64,000 nucleotides of DNA. Source: Viola odorata. Taxonomy: Eukaryota > Streptophyta > Magnoliopsida > Malpighiales > Violaceae. The stretch spans positions 70,480,367 through 70,544,366 of the forward strand of contig OY829540.1 in assembly GCA_963691705.1 (NCBI GenBank). Reading direction: 5' to 3'. The first letter of the stretch is position 1. Every line of letters starts with the position of its first letter. Below are positions 1 through 18,451 of this stretch, piece after piece. The position numbers were made by a program, and so were the translations under genes. The notes beneath the pieces are model-generated. The model was not told the origin of the DNA, made no database searches, and saw only the letters and a program-made list of their open reading frames with translations.

Positions 1-132
1 TTGCCATCCAATGTCATCACCAACCTGGAAAACCTTAGCAGCACCGACCAGATCACCATTGATCATGCATGAAGCTATAATGATCAAACAAGTGCACATC
101 AGAACCATTTTCAGAGATGTCATCATCTTCAT
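1..132 (-). CDS. Phytocyanin (plantacyanin/blue copper-like) precursor, 5' end only
   Basis: An open frame of 44 codons starts at the ATG at 132 and is cut by the left edge of the window. It opens with a basic N-terminus and a hydrophobic stretch (residues about 8-24), as in a secretory signal peptide. The sequence AAKVFQVGDDIGWQ that follows is the typical first strand of the mature plant cupredoxin (phytocyanin) domain, where family members begin with a V-G-x-x-x-G-W motif. Phytocyanins are extracellular or GPI-anchored proteins; plantacyanins bind a type 1 copper, while early-nodulin-like members do not. The copper ligands lie beyond the edge, so the subclass cannot be decided. Family placement is good; exact identity is unknown. 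Confidence 0.75.
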   Translation of the reverse strand, partial: MKMMTSLKMVLMCTCLIIIASCMINGDLVGAAKVFQVGDDIGWQ

Positions 133-1022
133 TTCGTCTTGTTTTTTTCTGTAGCAAATAGAAACTACTCTGCTGCTGCTGCAAAATAACAATGTTGCAT
201 ATATGATGTTGTTGCTCAGTGATTGCTGATATATATATGGGTAGTGTAGTGTTGTGATGGTAGTGGGTGGTTTTTGTTGAGAAAACGTGGAGGGAAATTG
301 ATAATACTGTAGTGGCTATTGACAGTTAAACGTGTGCATTGGTGTTGTTGGCAGTTATAATTTGAAGAAGTGGTGCTGTGAACTTCTTCTTGACTTTTTC
401 AAATTAGAGAATTTGGTGTTTTTTGCATGCATCGATTAACTGATTGCCAACATTATAATCTGAAGCGGCTTCGGATTACGATCGTTTTAAAGTAAAAATT
501 ATATTGTTAGCATAAGTTTTCAGAAAATCTTAAAAATTAAAAAGAATTAGCAGTATTAAAGAATTATACATATGACTAGTATTTTTCTTGCTGTTACTTT
601 TTCACCGGCTAACATTCAATGAGCTACAAAACATAACTAAGAACATGGGTCAAGATGAGCTAAGGATTACTATGCTCCCACAGGCCTACATAAAGTCAGT
701 ATTTTGGTAGCAAAAATGCTCACTGAGGTTGAAACAAAGGGAGAAAAGAAAACCCTCCTGTAACACTGGCTCGTTTGTAGGACACCTGATAAACGTTTCA
801 GCTGAAAACTACCATAGATTATATAGATTGAGCATTCGCACAGATTAGCCGTACCAAACCGAGCATGTAACTAGGTTGAACCTTCACTCATCAAGGTAGC
901 GAGCGACTGCTTGCATGGATAATTTCAGGGCAGTTGTAAACCCAAATCAGGTTTGCATTTCTAGATGAGTTCTAGATGCATGAATTCTTCTTTTCTGTAC
1001 TGCTTACCTTACGCAGTTCTGG
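133..1022. other. Intergenic: phytocyanin promoter and FTSHI2 3' flank
   Basis: No coding sequence recognised. The left part is the promoter and leader of the minus-strand phytocyanin gene; the right part is the 3' untranslated region and flank of the minus-strand FTSHI2-like gene. No repeat or RNA gene was seen. Confidence 0.6.
229..238 (-). promoter_or_regulatory. Putative TATA box of the phytocyanin gene
   Basis: A TATATATAT run on the minus strand lies about 95 bases upstream of the phytocyanin ATG, a usual plant TATA-to-start distance once a short leader is allowed. Inferred from position and composition only. Confidence 0.4.
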
Positions 1023-6778
<5,756 letters not shown>

Positions 6779-7622
6779 GAAAGTATGAATGAAATGTGGA
6801 GATTACTCAATATAATTAACGTAAAAGGAGGTGAAGAGATAGACTTACATTGATGAATTCGGAACTGTGTATGAAACTATGGAAGGAAGAGCGAGCTTCT
6901 GTTTGTTCTGTGTGTTTGTGTTTTGGAAGATGTTAGAGATAGACAGCCGGTTTATTATACAAACAAAACGGAGACCGGTTTAATATTTGACACCAGCTTT
7001 ATTATTTCTCAAACATACCACCCAAAAAAATTTCTTTACACTTATTCTTCTATTGTTTTTCACTGAAAATTAATGTCAGTAATAAATTTGAAAAATAGAG
7101 TAAAATATAGTGGCATAAGTTTAAAGAAAAAATTATTAGGTGGCATATTCAGAAGAAAAAGATTATTGACCGCAAATATAAGGAGTTTTTTTAGAAATAT
7201 ATATAATTTCGTGCTTATAAAAAAAATTATTAGGTGCTTACAGTTGTAAATTTATAATTTATAAGTATAATATAATTTTTTTATTTTATTTTATTTTTCT
7301 ATAAAAGCTATTACTAAAGTTGAGCCATTGATTCCACTGAAATGATGCCAATGCATGCAGAGGACATTTATCTTTGGTCTTTCAATAGGGAAATCAATTT
7401 GGTCAAAAACAAAGAAATGATGATAACAATCATAAACGTAACAAAATAGACTTAACAATCTTGCAAGTTTAGTAACAACTGATAATTACAGACGGACTTT
7501 AAATTTGCCATGAACTACACAATTTCCAGTCTGGAATTAATCAAAGGACACTCTTATTTCCTCAAGTGGAAATGATCATAACCATAGCATAGCAGCTAAA
7601 GTATGTTGGGAATAGAGGAACT
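6779..7622. other. Intergenic: FTSHI2 leader/promoter and CASP-like 3' flank
   Basis: Contains the 5' leader and promoter of the minus-strand FTSHI2-like gene (roughly 6780-7050), then AT-rich sequence, then the 3' untranslated region of the CASP-like gene. No coding sequence recognised. Confidence 0.6.
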
Positions 7623-9858
7623 CTAAAACTTGGCCTTGGAGAGCCAAACAACCTCCTGAACAGCGGTCGCGGAGAGCAAGAAGCCACTGGAGAAGGTAAA
7701 GAAAATAGAGACTGCAACATAGTCACAAAATCTGCCTAAAGGCTTGCAGAAATCGGGTAGAGCTGTGTGTTGGATTCCTGTGCGGTTCAGGTTTGTGACT
7801 CCTGATGCCGCAGCTCCTGCACTTATCATTGCATAGGCAAACACCTGCAAAATTCAAGTTTCATGACAACCCCTTCGCATCCAAATTCTTGAAAAGTAGA
7901 ATGAAAGATTCTGATTCTTGCGAACGCGCAACTCAAGCATAATATGACCGCAAAAATCGTGAAATTATGTAAATGCACAAGGCGAACTATATATTAAATC
8001 TTGACAGAAGTTAATCTGTTCTCGATTAAGTTCTCATGTAGACCACTATTCATATGATGATATCCAAGTATGTCAATGGAGAGAGCATTGCAGCCGTAAA
8101 GTCCATAAGGTGAATCAGATAACTTTAACAAGCAAACTATGTTCAATGCTGTCGAAATGCTTCATAAGAATTGACACCACATTAACCATGAGATATTAAA
8201 AGGCATTTCTTCCCCTTGACTTCTACACGACACAAGGATCGGTTTCTTGTAAGTTTAGGGATAGATGTGGTTCGGAACTAAAAAGATTTTGGCATGAGAG
8301 AAACTGCACTTTGTTCGCATTTCCATCACTCCTTTTTACGACATTATAGAACCTACCAGATCATTAAAAACAACTACCAAACATGCAAATTTTGTAGGGT
8401 ATAAATGCATTGTTTTTTACCTGATCTCCTGCGAAAATGATCCACGCATGACTTCTTGATGGAATCACAGGAGATTTTCTAACTAGCCTCGACGCGCTAA
8501 TCAGCAGTTGAAGCAAGGAATGTGCAGCAGCAGCCACAGAAGCTCCAACCAGATACCTGACATCATTCAATTAACTAATTATGATCACCAAATTAATGAC
8601 TTTGAAATCTACTCGTCATTACTTGAAGATATCATTCAGACCAAACATTACACATTTCATAATTGATCTTATTAAATGAAATGATTACTTTCTGAAAAAC
8701 AAAGCATGCATGTAACTAACAGATAAGATAGAGTATGGGTCCATCCAACATTAACTTGTGTCCCTTTTTTTTCTTTCCTTATTTGACCCCTTATGGGTCA
8801 TGAACCCAACAAGTTCCAAGAAATAACGGACTATTCCACAATAAATACAACTTCAGAAAGGAAAAAAAACATTAAAAACTTGAGTCTAAAACTCAATAGT
8901 TCATTCACCTAAAGATAAAGAGTCTAAAACTCTGTTTTAATCAAAAAAATACAAATTGCATGATCTCAAGAGCCCAGAAAGGAGTTCACGGGTGTGATTC
9001 TTGTTTTCATCCAAATACCATGAAATTGGTAGGTGGGAATGGCAAATCTTGTTTGTTGTTATTCGAAATTAGATACAAAAACAGGCCAATTTCGTCAATA
9101 TCATAAAAGTTCATCAGAATCAGTAATTTCCACACAAAATGACAAACAAGGAAAAGAAACCAATCTCTCTTTGTCGGTCAAATTTGGACATTGCATTGAA
9201 CTTCAAACTAGAAATTAAGGAAATTGATTAAAGTCCCGTAAAGAAAGTGTTAAAGCCAAAAGAAAAGGAAATCAGTCTCTCTAGTTTTGATGACAAAAGA
9301 AAAAAGATCAAAAAGACAAATACTTGTACTAATAGAAACCAAGAAATTTAATTTTAGAAAAATGAAGAACAGCTCTGTTGAATAACAATAGAGTTAGCTT
9401 CCAAGCTTCAATTTTTTCTTACATTCCCTCATTTTCTAACCAACACCAACAAGAAACAAGAAAAACATTTCAATCAACATTTAAAATTACGAAAAGATTT
9501 CGTTTACTTACTCAAAAGAGTGAGAGTAAGACCACTTGGATGAGATGGGCAGCATAAAACCATAGAATGAGACAGAGCCAGATTGATGTGCAGTTAGCAT
9601 GAAAGACAGAGCAAACACTGAGCAAACCATAGACAACAGCCTCAGTCCTAAATGAAGGACTTCAGCTTTCCGGCCGAAAGGGTTCACTCTGGCTTTCCTT
9701 GCTGCTGCTCCGCCCACCAATGGCCCACTCAGTCTGCCACTCATAGTCTCCATCTCTGCTGCAACAACCTTGTTATTAGACTCTGCACCAGCAGGCATCT
9801 TCACTACTACCTCCTCCAGTGCTGCTGCTCCAGCAATTTTTTGGCCATTCTTCATCAT
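7623..9858 (-). CDS. CASP-like four-TM membrane protein (CASPL3A-type)
   Basis: Three exons, 9858-9512, 8556-8421 and 7844-7623, join in phase (donors GTAAGT and GTAAAA) to a 234-residue protein. It has a hydrophilic N-terminus, then four hydrophobic segments with the CASP/MARVEL-type layout: RLLSMVCSVFALSFMLT, YLVGASVAAAAHSLLQLLI, QVFAYAMISAGAAASGV and VAVSIFFTFSSGFLL. CASPs organise membrane domains and lignin deposition in the endodermis; CASP-likes are plasma-membrane proteins of mostly unknown role. From memory the N-terminal NGQKIA and the ASGVTNLNRTGIQHTALP loop resemble the CASPL3A group. The ATG at 9858 was chosen because a TATA box at 9968-9975 lies downstream of the longer in-frame ATG at 10041. 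Confidence 0.9.
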
Positions 9859-9967
9859 GTTGAATAAAGTTTGCTGTTTTAGGAAAATGTGTTGCTGGGT
9901 TTGGTTCTTTTTCTCTTTTTTCTCTTTTTTCTCTTTTTTATGAAATGAGGAAGTGGAGATTGAGGGA

Positions 9968-9975
9968 TTTTTATA
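9968..9975 (-). promoter_or_regulatory. TATA box of the CASP-like gene
   Basis: TATAAAAA on the minus strand, about 110 bases upstream of the chosen ATG at 9858. A pyrimidine/purine-rich leader (repeated GAAAAAAG on the minus strand) lies between. Confidence 0.6.
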
Positions 9976-10041
9976 GAGAGACAGGCTTTTTAGTTTGCAC
10001 ACTGTGCTAAATGCTTGAAAGAGTAATAAATAATGGTTCAA

Positions 10042-12408
10042 CCAGTGTTGCTACTTACATTTGTCCCAAATTTCTAAGGAACTCATTACATTAGGTAAAG
10101 GTCAAAATTACCCTTTGATTCGTCTAATACATGAGCTCATTCAGGATTTTGGGACAAAAAAAATAGTAGAATATACACTGTAATGAAAATATTTAATTTA
10201 CTAAATATTTAGAGAAGGTTTAAAATTAATGGATCCACGGAGCAAAAACTAGTAGCAAATTTAGAGAAGGTTTAAAATTAATGGCCAAATTGTACGTAGG
10301 GCTAAAAGCTATGGTCAATTTTGGACTCTTTTTTTTCCTGAAAGGAATAATTTTAGATTTTAAACCAAAGCGGAGCAATTACAAATTAACAATGCTATGT
10401 ATCAAATTTTAGTCCCTATTATTAGAATTTTCGTCCAAAATCCTAACGGTTTACTAAAAAATATTTTTTTATAATTAAGAAAAATAGGAGAAATAAAACA
10501 TCATTGTTTTTTTGAATCTTATATATTTTTTGAATTTTATTTAGAATGTTTTAATAATTTTTTAAATTATGAACAAATAAAAGATCGATCTCCTGTTTTT
10601 TAATTTTTCATAAAATTTTGAAATACTTTATATATTCTTATGGATTCTTTATATTCTTTTGATTTTTTTATAATTGTTTAAATTTTTATAAATTTTCTAA
10701 TTATTAGAAAATGTTTTGAGAAAAAAAAATTCAATCTCCATTTTTCTTACTTTTTGTTAATTTGTTAATATAAAAGATATTTTTAATACACCTATAAGTT
10801 CTAAACGGAAACTCTAATGGCAAAAGCTAATGTTTAATATGTTTCGATACACTAGGGATTAGATACACTAGGGATTAGAATTTGAGAACCCAAACATGAA
10901 GGATTAAAGTATGAAGAGAATTTAAAATATTTTAACCTATGGGCATGATACAATATGGGAGGAAGATCTCCCATTTGATTCAACCAATTTTAGAGTAGGC
11001 TACGTACAGTAGTAGTTAGGCAATCTCGAGATGCGTAGTTCGCCATTCAGATTAGCTTATGTGGGATGTATTGAATACGCAAATGTCATATACTACCTTA
11101 AATCCTGCAAATCTTTCACTATAGGTTAACATATTACACATGCCTGAGAACTAACTATATATATGCTTCAAAAACAATAATTGTACTTCAAACAACTTCC
11201 TTTGTATAGCAAATTTATATGAATTGTAAGCGGTGTAGACGGAACCATTGAAGCCTTGGTAAAACCCAAACTCTAACACCATTACTCACCTAAATCACCC
11301 CTCCAAGATAACCTACTGAAAGCATTTTAAACCAGGAAATAATTTACTTTAACCACACGTGAAAGCTAAACAAATCATCAATAAGTTTGTAACTTAGTGG
11401 TACTTCCTATAAAAAAGATAGGCAAAGTTTCGAATTTAGGTCTCGTTGGCTTCATTCCTATCTATGTCAACAAAAAGAAAAAGAAAAAGAACTAAGTGAA
11501 TCAATGCTTTGTAAACAAAACCTATCAAAAACCAAAAAAAAATGCAATGACCGAAAGAACTCAGCTCCAACAGTGAAGAATATGTTGACCAAAAAACAAA
11601 CAGTGAAGAATATCATGATGAAAAGTTTATCACAGAATTTTAAGGCATCGAAACTGCATCAAAATTGCTCCATTGCAGCAGATTTCTTCCACATTTAAGC
11701 AACAAGTCATGAAAACTGCTGCAGAAGTGTATCTTCCTAGCCTCTATCTGAAATCGGGCAGCTTATATCAGTGTAATAAGAATTCAATTCTAAGACTCAT
11801 CTTTTGGTGCCAAGAACAACAAACATTTATGGTTCTAAGACTCAACTGATTAGTACATTTTTTTTTTTCCGATTTATGTTATGAGTTAGATCTTTAATAA
11901 TATAACAATTTTAAAAAGAAAAGAAGGCGACTTGATTCGCGAAGGATATCGTTACAACTTGCTAGTTTCAACGAATGTATGATTTCCTCTAGTACATCGC
12001 AGCCCAGCCTAATAAACCTATCGCAGCCCAGCCTAATAAAACAGTAGCGCAAAATACAAATTTAACCCCGAAACAAGTACAAATTACAAATAAAACAACA
12101 CAGCTGTAACCCCCAAAAGATTTTAAAAGAAGAAAAAGGCTCAAAAATCCGACGTGGGCCACGTGACCTCCATCTTTCCCTTTCCTTCTTCTTCCTCCTC
12201 CACTGACTTGTGATATGAAGGGTTCTGTCGTCTTCTTCATTCAAGACCTTCGGCCTTTTCTCTCGAAGAAGCATATTACACAATAATACCCAAAACACAG
12301 AGATGAAAAGCCTCAAAATCTACTCAATAGTAAATGCCTCTGCCCATCAACCCTAATTAAGGAAACTGAAAACCTAAAAAAAGCAGTTTTCCAAATTTAT
12401 AAAACGAT
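10042..12408. other. Gene-poor intergenic region with short direct repeats
   Basis: No gene recognised. AT-rich sequence with two small direct duplications: a 25-bp copy at 10208-10232 repeated at 10259-10283, and a 21-bp unit at 11996-12016 repeated at 12020-12040. The right end (from about 12000) is the 3' flank of the expansin gene. The short open frames at 11504-11698 and 11989-12316 show no domain or family resemblance. Confidence 0.55.
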
Positions 12409-13209
12409 TCATGACTCGAATTGCTTGCCTTCAAACGTTTGCCCAAACTTCCAATCTTTAGGAGCAACCTCGTAGCAGGTAACAGTCAGCCTATCACTAC
12501 TGCTGACCTCGAATGACAGTCCTTGATTCCTCAAATCAGCATTCACATGCCAATTCTGCCCCCAATTCCTTCCCATGGCAACCCAACCAGTCCTCGAACC
12601 CTTAATCTTCACCGCCGCCACATCTCCAGAGCCCGCAACGTTGGTTATCAGCACCGAGATGAAGATCCCAGATCCGGTCACAGTGAACCGGATCCCTCCT
12701 TCCTTTCTGCATTTTATCCTCCGATACTGGACCGGCATGTTCGCCGCCTTCCATATCGCGATCTTCTCGAACGCTTCAATCGGTAGGACGAAGTGCTTGT
12801 TCGGTGGGTTGCATCGGCCACCGCCGTCGGCGGGGAAGCCATAGTTGGGAGCGCAGAAGTTGGTGACGGTGACGATGATAGAAGTTCCCGGGATGCACCA
12901 CCGGAGATCCTCCACACAGCGGAGCTCGAAGCACGCGCCGCAGATCTGGCCGCGCTCGTAGAGGGACTCACTCAGCCCGACAGTAGCCATCCCGTACCCG
13001 GTCCTGACGAGGTCGCCGTAGCCGCACGCGCCGCCGACGGAGTCGCGTGGGTCGGATGCTGCGTAGTAGGTGGCGCGTGCGGGCTGCCATTCGGTGAGGG
13101 TGGCAGGTTGAGTCGGCGAGGAGGAGGAGTAGGATGTGTGGGAGGAGGATGGTAATGGAAGAGTGAGGAGGAGGAAGAGGAAGGAGGTGGTGTGAGTGAG
13201 AATGGACAT
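12409..13209 (-). CDS. Alpha-expansin, EXPA13-type
   Basis: An intronless 266-residue frame with a signal peptide (about 1-24), a GH45-like double-psi beta-barrel (from about 40, ATYYAASDPRDSVGGACGYG) and a C-terminal CBM63-like domain. The paired cysteines of domain 1 are present (GQICGACFELRC, RWCIPGT). Alpha-expansins are secreted wall-loosening proteins acting non-hydrolytically at acidic pH. The sequence ARATYY, TNFCAPNYGF, NPPNKHFVLPIEAFEKIAIW and the ending FGQTFEGKQFE match Arabidopsis EXPA13 as I recall it. The conserved HFD motif of most expansins is HFV here (139-141). An independent gene between the CASP-like gene and NUP35, on the same strand as both. Confidence 0.93.
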   Translation of the reverse strand: MSILTHTTSFLFLLLTLPLPSSSHTSYSSSSPTQPATLTEWQPARATYYAASDPRDSVGGACGYGDLVRTGYGMATVGLSESLYERGQICGACFELRCVEDLRWCIPGTSIIVTVTNFCAPNYGFPADGGGRCNPPNKHFVLPIEAFEKIAIWKAANMPVQYRRIKCRKEGGIRFTVTGSGIFISVLITNVAGSGDVAAVKIKGSRTGWVAMGRNWGQNWHVNADLRNQGLSFEVSSSDRLTVTCYEVAPKDWKFGQTFEGKQFES

Positions 13210-13668
13210 ATTTAGAGAACAGAGACTGATGAGTGTAGTAAAATTGGAAAATGGAGTTACGGCTTGCTATATCTAGGAAAACAAGAAGACAATTTCAAAA
13301 GCAAAAGAAGCCACTAACTAATACTCCACCGAAGTCTAAAGCTATTCAATCCTAATCAATCAATTAATTAATTAATCAGTGACTAATGTGAAAATGATTT
13401 TTTGACAAACTCTCCCCGATACAGAGTGGAGAAAAAAGTAGTTTTAATAATTTTTTTATTAAAGATAAAAAAAAATACTCCAATGATTCGAGGGTGAATA
13501 AGTCCAACACAACTCAACTGCAACATATCCTGATATCAATCCAAACCAAACCAAACCAAAGTGATTCATCTAGACACTCAATGCTCTCTTCGATCTGCCG
13601 GGAACAACAATTATACTTTCGATTGTAACAGGATAAAACAAAGCCATTTGGTTGGCCAATGTTCTAAC
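13210..13668. other. Intergenic: expansin promoter and NUP35 3' flank
   Basis: A short spacer. The first 150 bases upstream of the expansin ATG are its leader and proximal promoter, without a clear TATA box. The remainder is the 3' flank of NUP35. Confidence 0.55.
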
Positions 13669-16518
13669 CTAAATGCCAAACATAACATCAAAGATTTTGG
13701 ATACCATTGACTTCGCAGGGGAGGCAATGACACCTCCTGACTGCTTGGCACTGGCATTGCTGCCGCTTTGAAGATAGTAGGGGCGAGAAGAGGCTCTTGA
13801 GGGGTTCAACTCGGATGAACTTGTGGATGTTGGTGGGGGTAGGGTCATGAATCCTGGATTGTTTCGTCTTTCATTCAAAGCCTGGCGCTGCATTGGATCC
13901 ACTGGCTTCACGCCTATGATTAATGCTCCGTTGATCTGCATCCCATCCTTGCTGAGGGCCTTCTGAGCATCAAAACGATTCTACACCAACAACACTTTGT
14001 TAGTTTTACACAATCAGCAGGCAAACACATGTTAATACTGCTGGCAACAGGCAATAGCCACACAAAAAAAACAATTTGACCAAATAGCAAAAGCAGAAAC
14101 CAAGAGCAGCTAGCGGAATTGAGAAATGAAATCTGAAGCCACCATTGGCATTAGATGAGCCAGGTGACCCACCTCAAGTCCTCTTCAGAGACTTGAAAGG
14201 AGGCACGTATGGAATTGAAAATCCATAGCTCAGTTGTCTAGATAACATAACACACATGCTTGCATAAACAGTTTAGAATCCAACACATAGCTTACAAAAT
14301 AATACATGGTTATTTTCATGCTTTAAACCAAATGATGGAATTTCATGAGAACCGTATATGGCCCGACCAATTGAAGAAAATCCAAAAGAGAGTACTTTAC
14401 CCTAGATGGCCAAAGAGTCTTTATCAGTGCAAGGTTAAATGTTTAAAATGAAGATGTGATTAAACAATCGAAGAGTTGGACCTGGCAAATTATCAAACAC
14501 AGAATAAGTAGTACCTGATATAGAATGTGCATCCAATTTGCATCCCTTGGACCAGGAACATGTTTCAAGATAATGCCACATTTCTCAAATTCTCGGAGAA
14601 CTAAATTGGTGTCGCTGGGAGAAAATCTGAAAAGCAGTGTTAAAGATTAGAGGCGTGATTTAGAACACAAATTAATAGACACACACAGTTTCAAAAGGGA
14701 AGGAAAACTGTTATATAATACAGTGACAAAATCATTAGTCAAGAATTCTAGAACTCAGACTTCTAGCATTGCAGAGTGCACTATACATAGTTGAGTGATT
14801 GATCAAGTTTAAGGAACGGATAGGCACATGATTCATGCCTTCACTTCATTTTATCTACAACTAGCAACAATGTTGAGCCTGTAGGAACTGCCTCCTAATA
14901 TTCCAAATGCCAAACATTGTTCCATGTCCGTCTTTATAGACTGTTGACTACATGTGCCACACCTAGTCATTGAATTTCGATCTGATCTCAAATAGCATAC
15001 ACCACATTTAGATACTTCCTTTTCCTCGAACTTAAAATGAAGTTTCTGAGTTTGCACCATAAAAAAACCTAATATGTATCCGATTGAGTTTAATTACTCC
15101 ATATACTAAACTACAGATGCTTTGATCCTAAAATTAATTATCTTCATCAACATACAACCAGAAGAGAAATCATAACCTGCTACTTGATATAGCAAAGCAT
15201 CAATAAGTTTTTGAAAAGGCTTTCATGGCATATCTTTGATACGGAAAATTAAAATGATAATAAGAAGTGAAATCTTTCAATAAGTCAAATGGATTGCAGT
15301 ATCATTTGGGATGGAGGCAATGAGCGATGTCTGTGGCAGATGCATTATTATATAACAAAGCTTCAAATGCCAAATAGAGCCTAGGGTATGGAATAGGTGT
15401 TTCGCAAGGAAGAAGAAAAATCAACAATGTTTTGTCATTTAGTGTTGCTAGAAATGAGTTCACACTCTTGCAAAGGAGAAAGACAGCTATTTAACTAAAA
15501 GTTTCAAATTTCAAAGACACATACTGTTAAAAATGGCAAGTTTCTGCAGAACAAATCTACTTTCCTATGAGAGAGAAGCCTTCATTCTCACTCAAAAAGA
15601 CGGGGCCCAAATCCCTGTGGATAGTATGACAACAAAACCTATTATTATGGGAAAAGAAGCTTGGAAAATGATGTAAGCCATAGTTTTCAAGAAATACCAA
15701 ATACCTACCATCTTCACCAAACTAGAATCTCTAATTATTGTTTGTAAACTTCCAAGTAATATCCAGAACTTAAAATGGGTTCTTGGTCTAGAAGCTGGAT
15801 TGAAATATCATTTGTCAAATGAAATGCTTGCCTAACATCTGATCATATATAATCTAGACTGATTCCAGGATCATATAATATACATAACAAGGTGCATATA
15901 AAATGGGAGATTCAAATCAACATACCCATAAACAGTTACCCACTCTTCCTCGTCAAGGTTCCCAGCAATCAAATTGTTCCTCTGCATCTCAGGCCTTGCA
16001 ACTTCCCTGAGCGGTGGAAGGGTAATCAAAGCACCAGGTTGTTGCTGGATCACACCCTCAACTGGAGAACCCTTCCCCTTATCCTCTTGTTCACTACTTT
16101 TACTCTTTGCTGCTGACCACCAATCAGCACTTGCTGACGCACCCTGTTGACTCTTCTGCCCACTCCTCAAAGCAAAGGATGTGCTACCACTGGCGTCCAG
16201 TTTACTCTTCACAGGAGTTGCAAAATCCCTCCCAGAACTATATCCTGGCGTTCTCACATCAGATTTAATTTCAGGAGATACAGAATAATCTTGAATGCCA
16301 GACTCGGGGGAGAAATCTGAACGGTCCTCCAATGTGTACATGGGAGGTGGGGGAAGATCTGAACTCCCAAAATTCTCACGCCATAGAGCAGATACTGCTG
16401 CAGCCTGACCAGGAGTTGAGAATTTCCCTTTATTAGCGGAGATAGGTGATGCCAAATCTTGGAAAAACAATGATTGCCTGTTAGAAGATTTGGGAGTTCT
16501 ATGAACTAGAGCGCTCAT
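13669..16518 (-). CDS. NUP35: Nuclear pore complex protein NUP35 (MPPN family)
   Basis: Three coding exons, 16518-15926, 14626-14515 and 13980-13669, join in phase to 338 residues. The N-terminal part is Ser/Pro-rich and low complexity (LASPISANKGKFSTPGQAAAV, PPPPMYTLEDRSDFSPESG). The middle is the RRM-like Nup35 (MPPN) domain beginning at EEEWVTVYGFSPSD and including KHVPGPRDANWMHILYQ. The C-terminus ends in the amphipathic helix KSMVSKIFDVMFGI typical of the family. NUP35/Nup53 is a linker nucleoporin of the inner ring and touches the pore membrane through such a helix. Arabidopsis At3g16310 begins MSA-VHRTPKS, so the ATG at 16518 was chosen over an in-frame one at 16536. A 5'UTR intron precedes the start. 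Confidence 0.94.
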
Positions 16519-16550
16519 CTTACAATCTCTTGTCAAAACGTAATGAATCT

Positions 16551-17330
16551 CTGCAGACCAGAAACGATGTAGTTAAGTTTCAGAGTCAATTGGGAAGATG
16601 GGGAAAAAAGAAGAAGAAGAAGGAAGACAGCCCATAACTAGCTATGCAACTTTGCAAAATTCTTCATCATCCACCTCAATTTCCTCAACAGCCCAGAAAA
16701 ATATTACAAACACCCAAAAGAAGGAAACATACACACTAAAGTTAGCTTATGAAGATGTAGCATAAATTTCACTTAAAAAGAGGACATAAGATTTCACAGT
16801 AATCAGAAATAGTAATCAGAAATCTTCTCTCTATTCAAACCAACAAGGAGAGAATTCAGAAAATAAAAACAGGTTCTAATAAAACTAACAAACAAATAGG
16901 TACATCAATCCTAATGATGAAGCACATAAAACTTCACAGCCAAACCACCAAAAGTACTTTTTCTTAAAAATCAAGAACAGAAGGCCGCTGAATTACTCAA
17001 CTTCTTTCCTCACGTGCCCTAACTCATAATTTTTTTTCCTTAAGGAACAAAACAAGCAAGAATACGTACATAGAAGCATGAGCGCGAATTAATATAAAAC
17101 TAACATATTCAATAAACGGTGTTGGTAATCAATTGATCGTCGAAACAGAAACAACTATGCATTCGAACAAACATATTATTACCCACTTCTTTTTTCGACA
17201 CAATTTTCTCAACGCCACAATCACGCTCAATGAAAACCCAAAACAAATGCGTAAGCAAAACCAAGATATATGTGGCAGCAACGAAACCGAAGATGATGAA
17301 GTTGCAAAATATGGCTATTCTATCACATAC
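16551..17330 (-). other. 5'UTR intron of NUP35
   Basis: The minus strand shows a good donor (CAG/GTATGTGA at 17331/17330) and an acceptor (CTGCAG at 16551-16556) about 32 bases before the ATG at 16518. No coding frame continues through it. Inferred splice sites, not confirmed by transcript data. Confidence 0.6.
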
Positions 17331-17401
17331 CTGCGAATTTGGAGTTTGGCTCGGAAAATGAAATTTATGGAGGGTTTTTCTTTGCTCAGTGCTAATGCTT
17401 A

Positions 17402-18451
17402 AAGCCTTAAACCTTCAGATCTAATGAGGTAATTCAAACAAGTATTATTCAAGGTGTTTCAGTATTGAGGGTAATTTTGTCATTTAATAGAAATTGTAAC
17501 TTTTAAAATAGGAGAGGTAGCATTCCATTTTCGAACGAGTGGTGGTCCTGGTGGAGGGCTGTTCGGCCCATCCTGAGAGGTTGGCTTTGGGCTAAAAGTC
17601 CAGTTTCATAATGTCCGACTCGGACTTAGCCCGAGACTGACGGGCTTAGGGCAGGATTTGGGCTTGAAAATGTAACCGGAATCCGATCCAATGATCACAA
17701 GTTCAGACCCGTATGTCTTTCATAAGCATGTCATTTAACCTATAAATGTATTTAATTTTTTAACTTTGCCCATAGTTTAAAATTGCAAAGAAAACCATCT
17801 TCTCATTCACATCCCGTGATCTTTCGAATCTACATAAAGTCACGGGGTTATTTTATATATATATATATATACTAAACCCAATCCCGATGAATTTTTCAAA
17901 AATTCTACCATCATCTAATCGATCAATATTAGTAAAACGCACTAGCCCATTGCCCTGTGCTCCACTGATCAAAATGTGAAAAAATTATAGCAATCCTGAT
18001 GTTTAATCACAGAGCATCTAAAACGATTGCTCATTTAAAAATTATAGAATAATCTCGATGTTTTATTTTAGAGTATTTAAATAAATCGTTTAAATGAATG
18101 ACTTTAAAAAATACATATGAAAAATATCTTAGGAGTTATCACCAACATGGTTAATTTATAAAAACGAAAATTTCGTGATATGATATAATCAATATAATTA
18201 CACACACTAGAGGTTGGACCATTGTAGTAAATAAATAAAAGAATATTGTGAACATTTGGTGTAATACTAATTGGGCTCTGAAGGGGCTCATTGTACTTGT
18301 GTGGTCCATTTAGAAAAAGCCCATTAGAATGTTTAGTTAGACTTCGGAAGAGGAGGTTGGTTTACAAGTTCTTTCATCTTTCACTCTCTCTCTAAAATTT
18401 CTGCAACTATACTCCTCAATTCATAACTCGAGCAGATCGGAAAACAACAAA
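17402..18451. promoter_or_regulatory. Divergent promoter region, NUP35 and YIP4
   Basis: About 1 kb separates two divergent genes. Near the YIP4 side there are GGGCT/AGCCC elements (TTGGGCT near 18273, AGCCCATT near 18318) that resemble plant site II (TGGGCY) motifs common in housekeeping promoters, followed by a CT-rich leader at 18370-18420. A short (TA)n run is at about 17854-17872. No gene is recognised between. Confidence 0.5.

Noticed and set aside
6780..6860. A possible 5'UTR intron of FTSHI2 (GTAAGT on the minus strand near 6847)
   Set aside because: There is no AG acceptor in a suitable context before the ATG at 6778.
9859..10041. In-frame N-terminal extension of the CASP-like protein from the ATG at 10041
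   Set aside because: The TATA box at 9968-9975 lies inside this extension and the extra residues are Lys/Glu low complexity not seen in the family.
12523..13155. Several plus-strand and alternate-frame ORFs over the expansin
   Set aside because: All lie in the shadow of the single intronless expansin frame, whose signal peptide, cysteines and both domains are complete.
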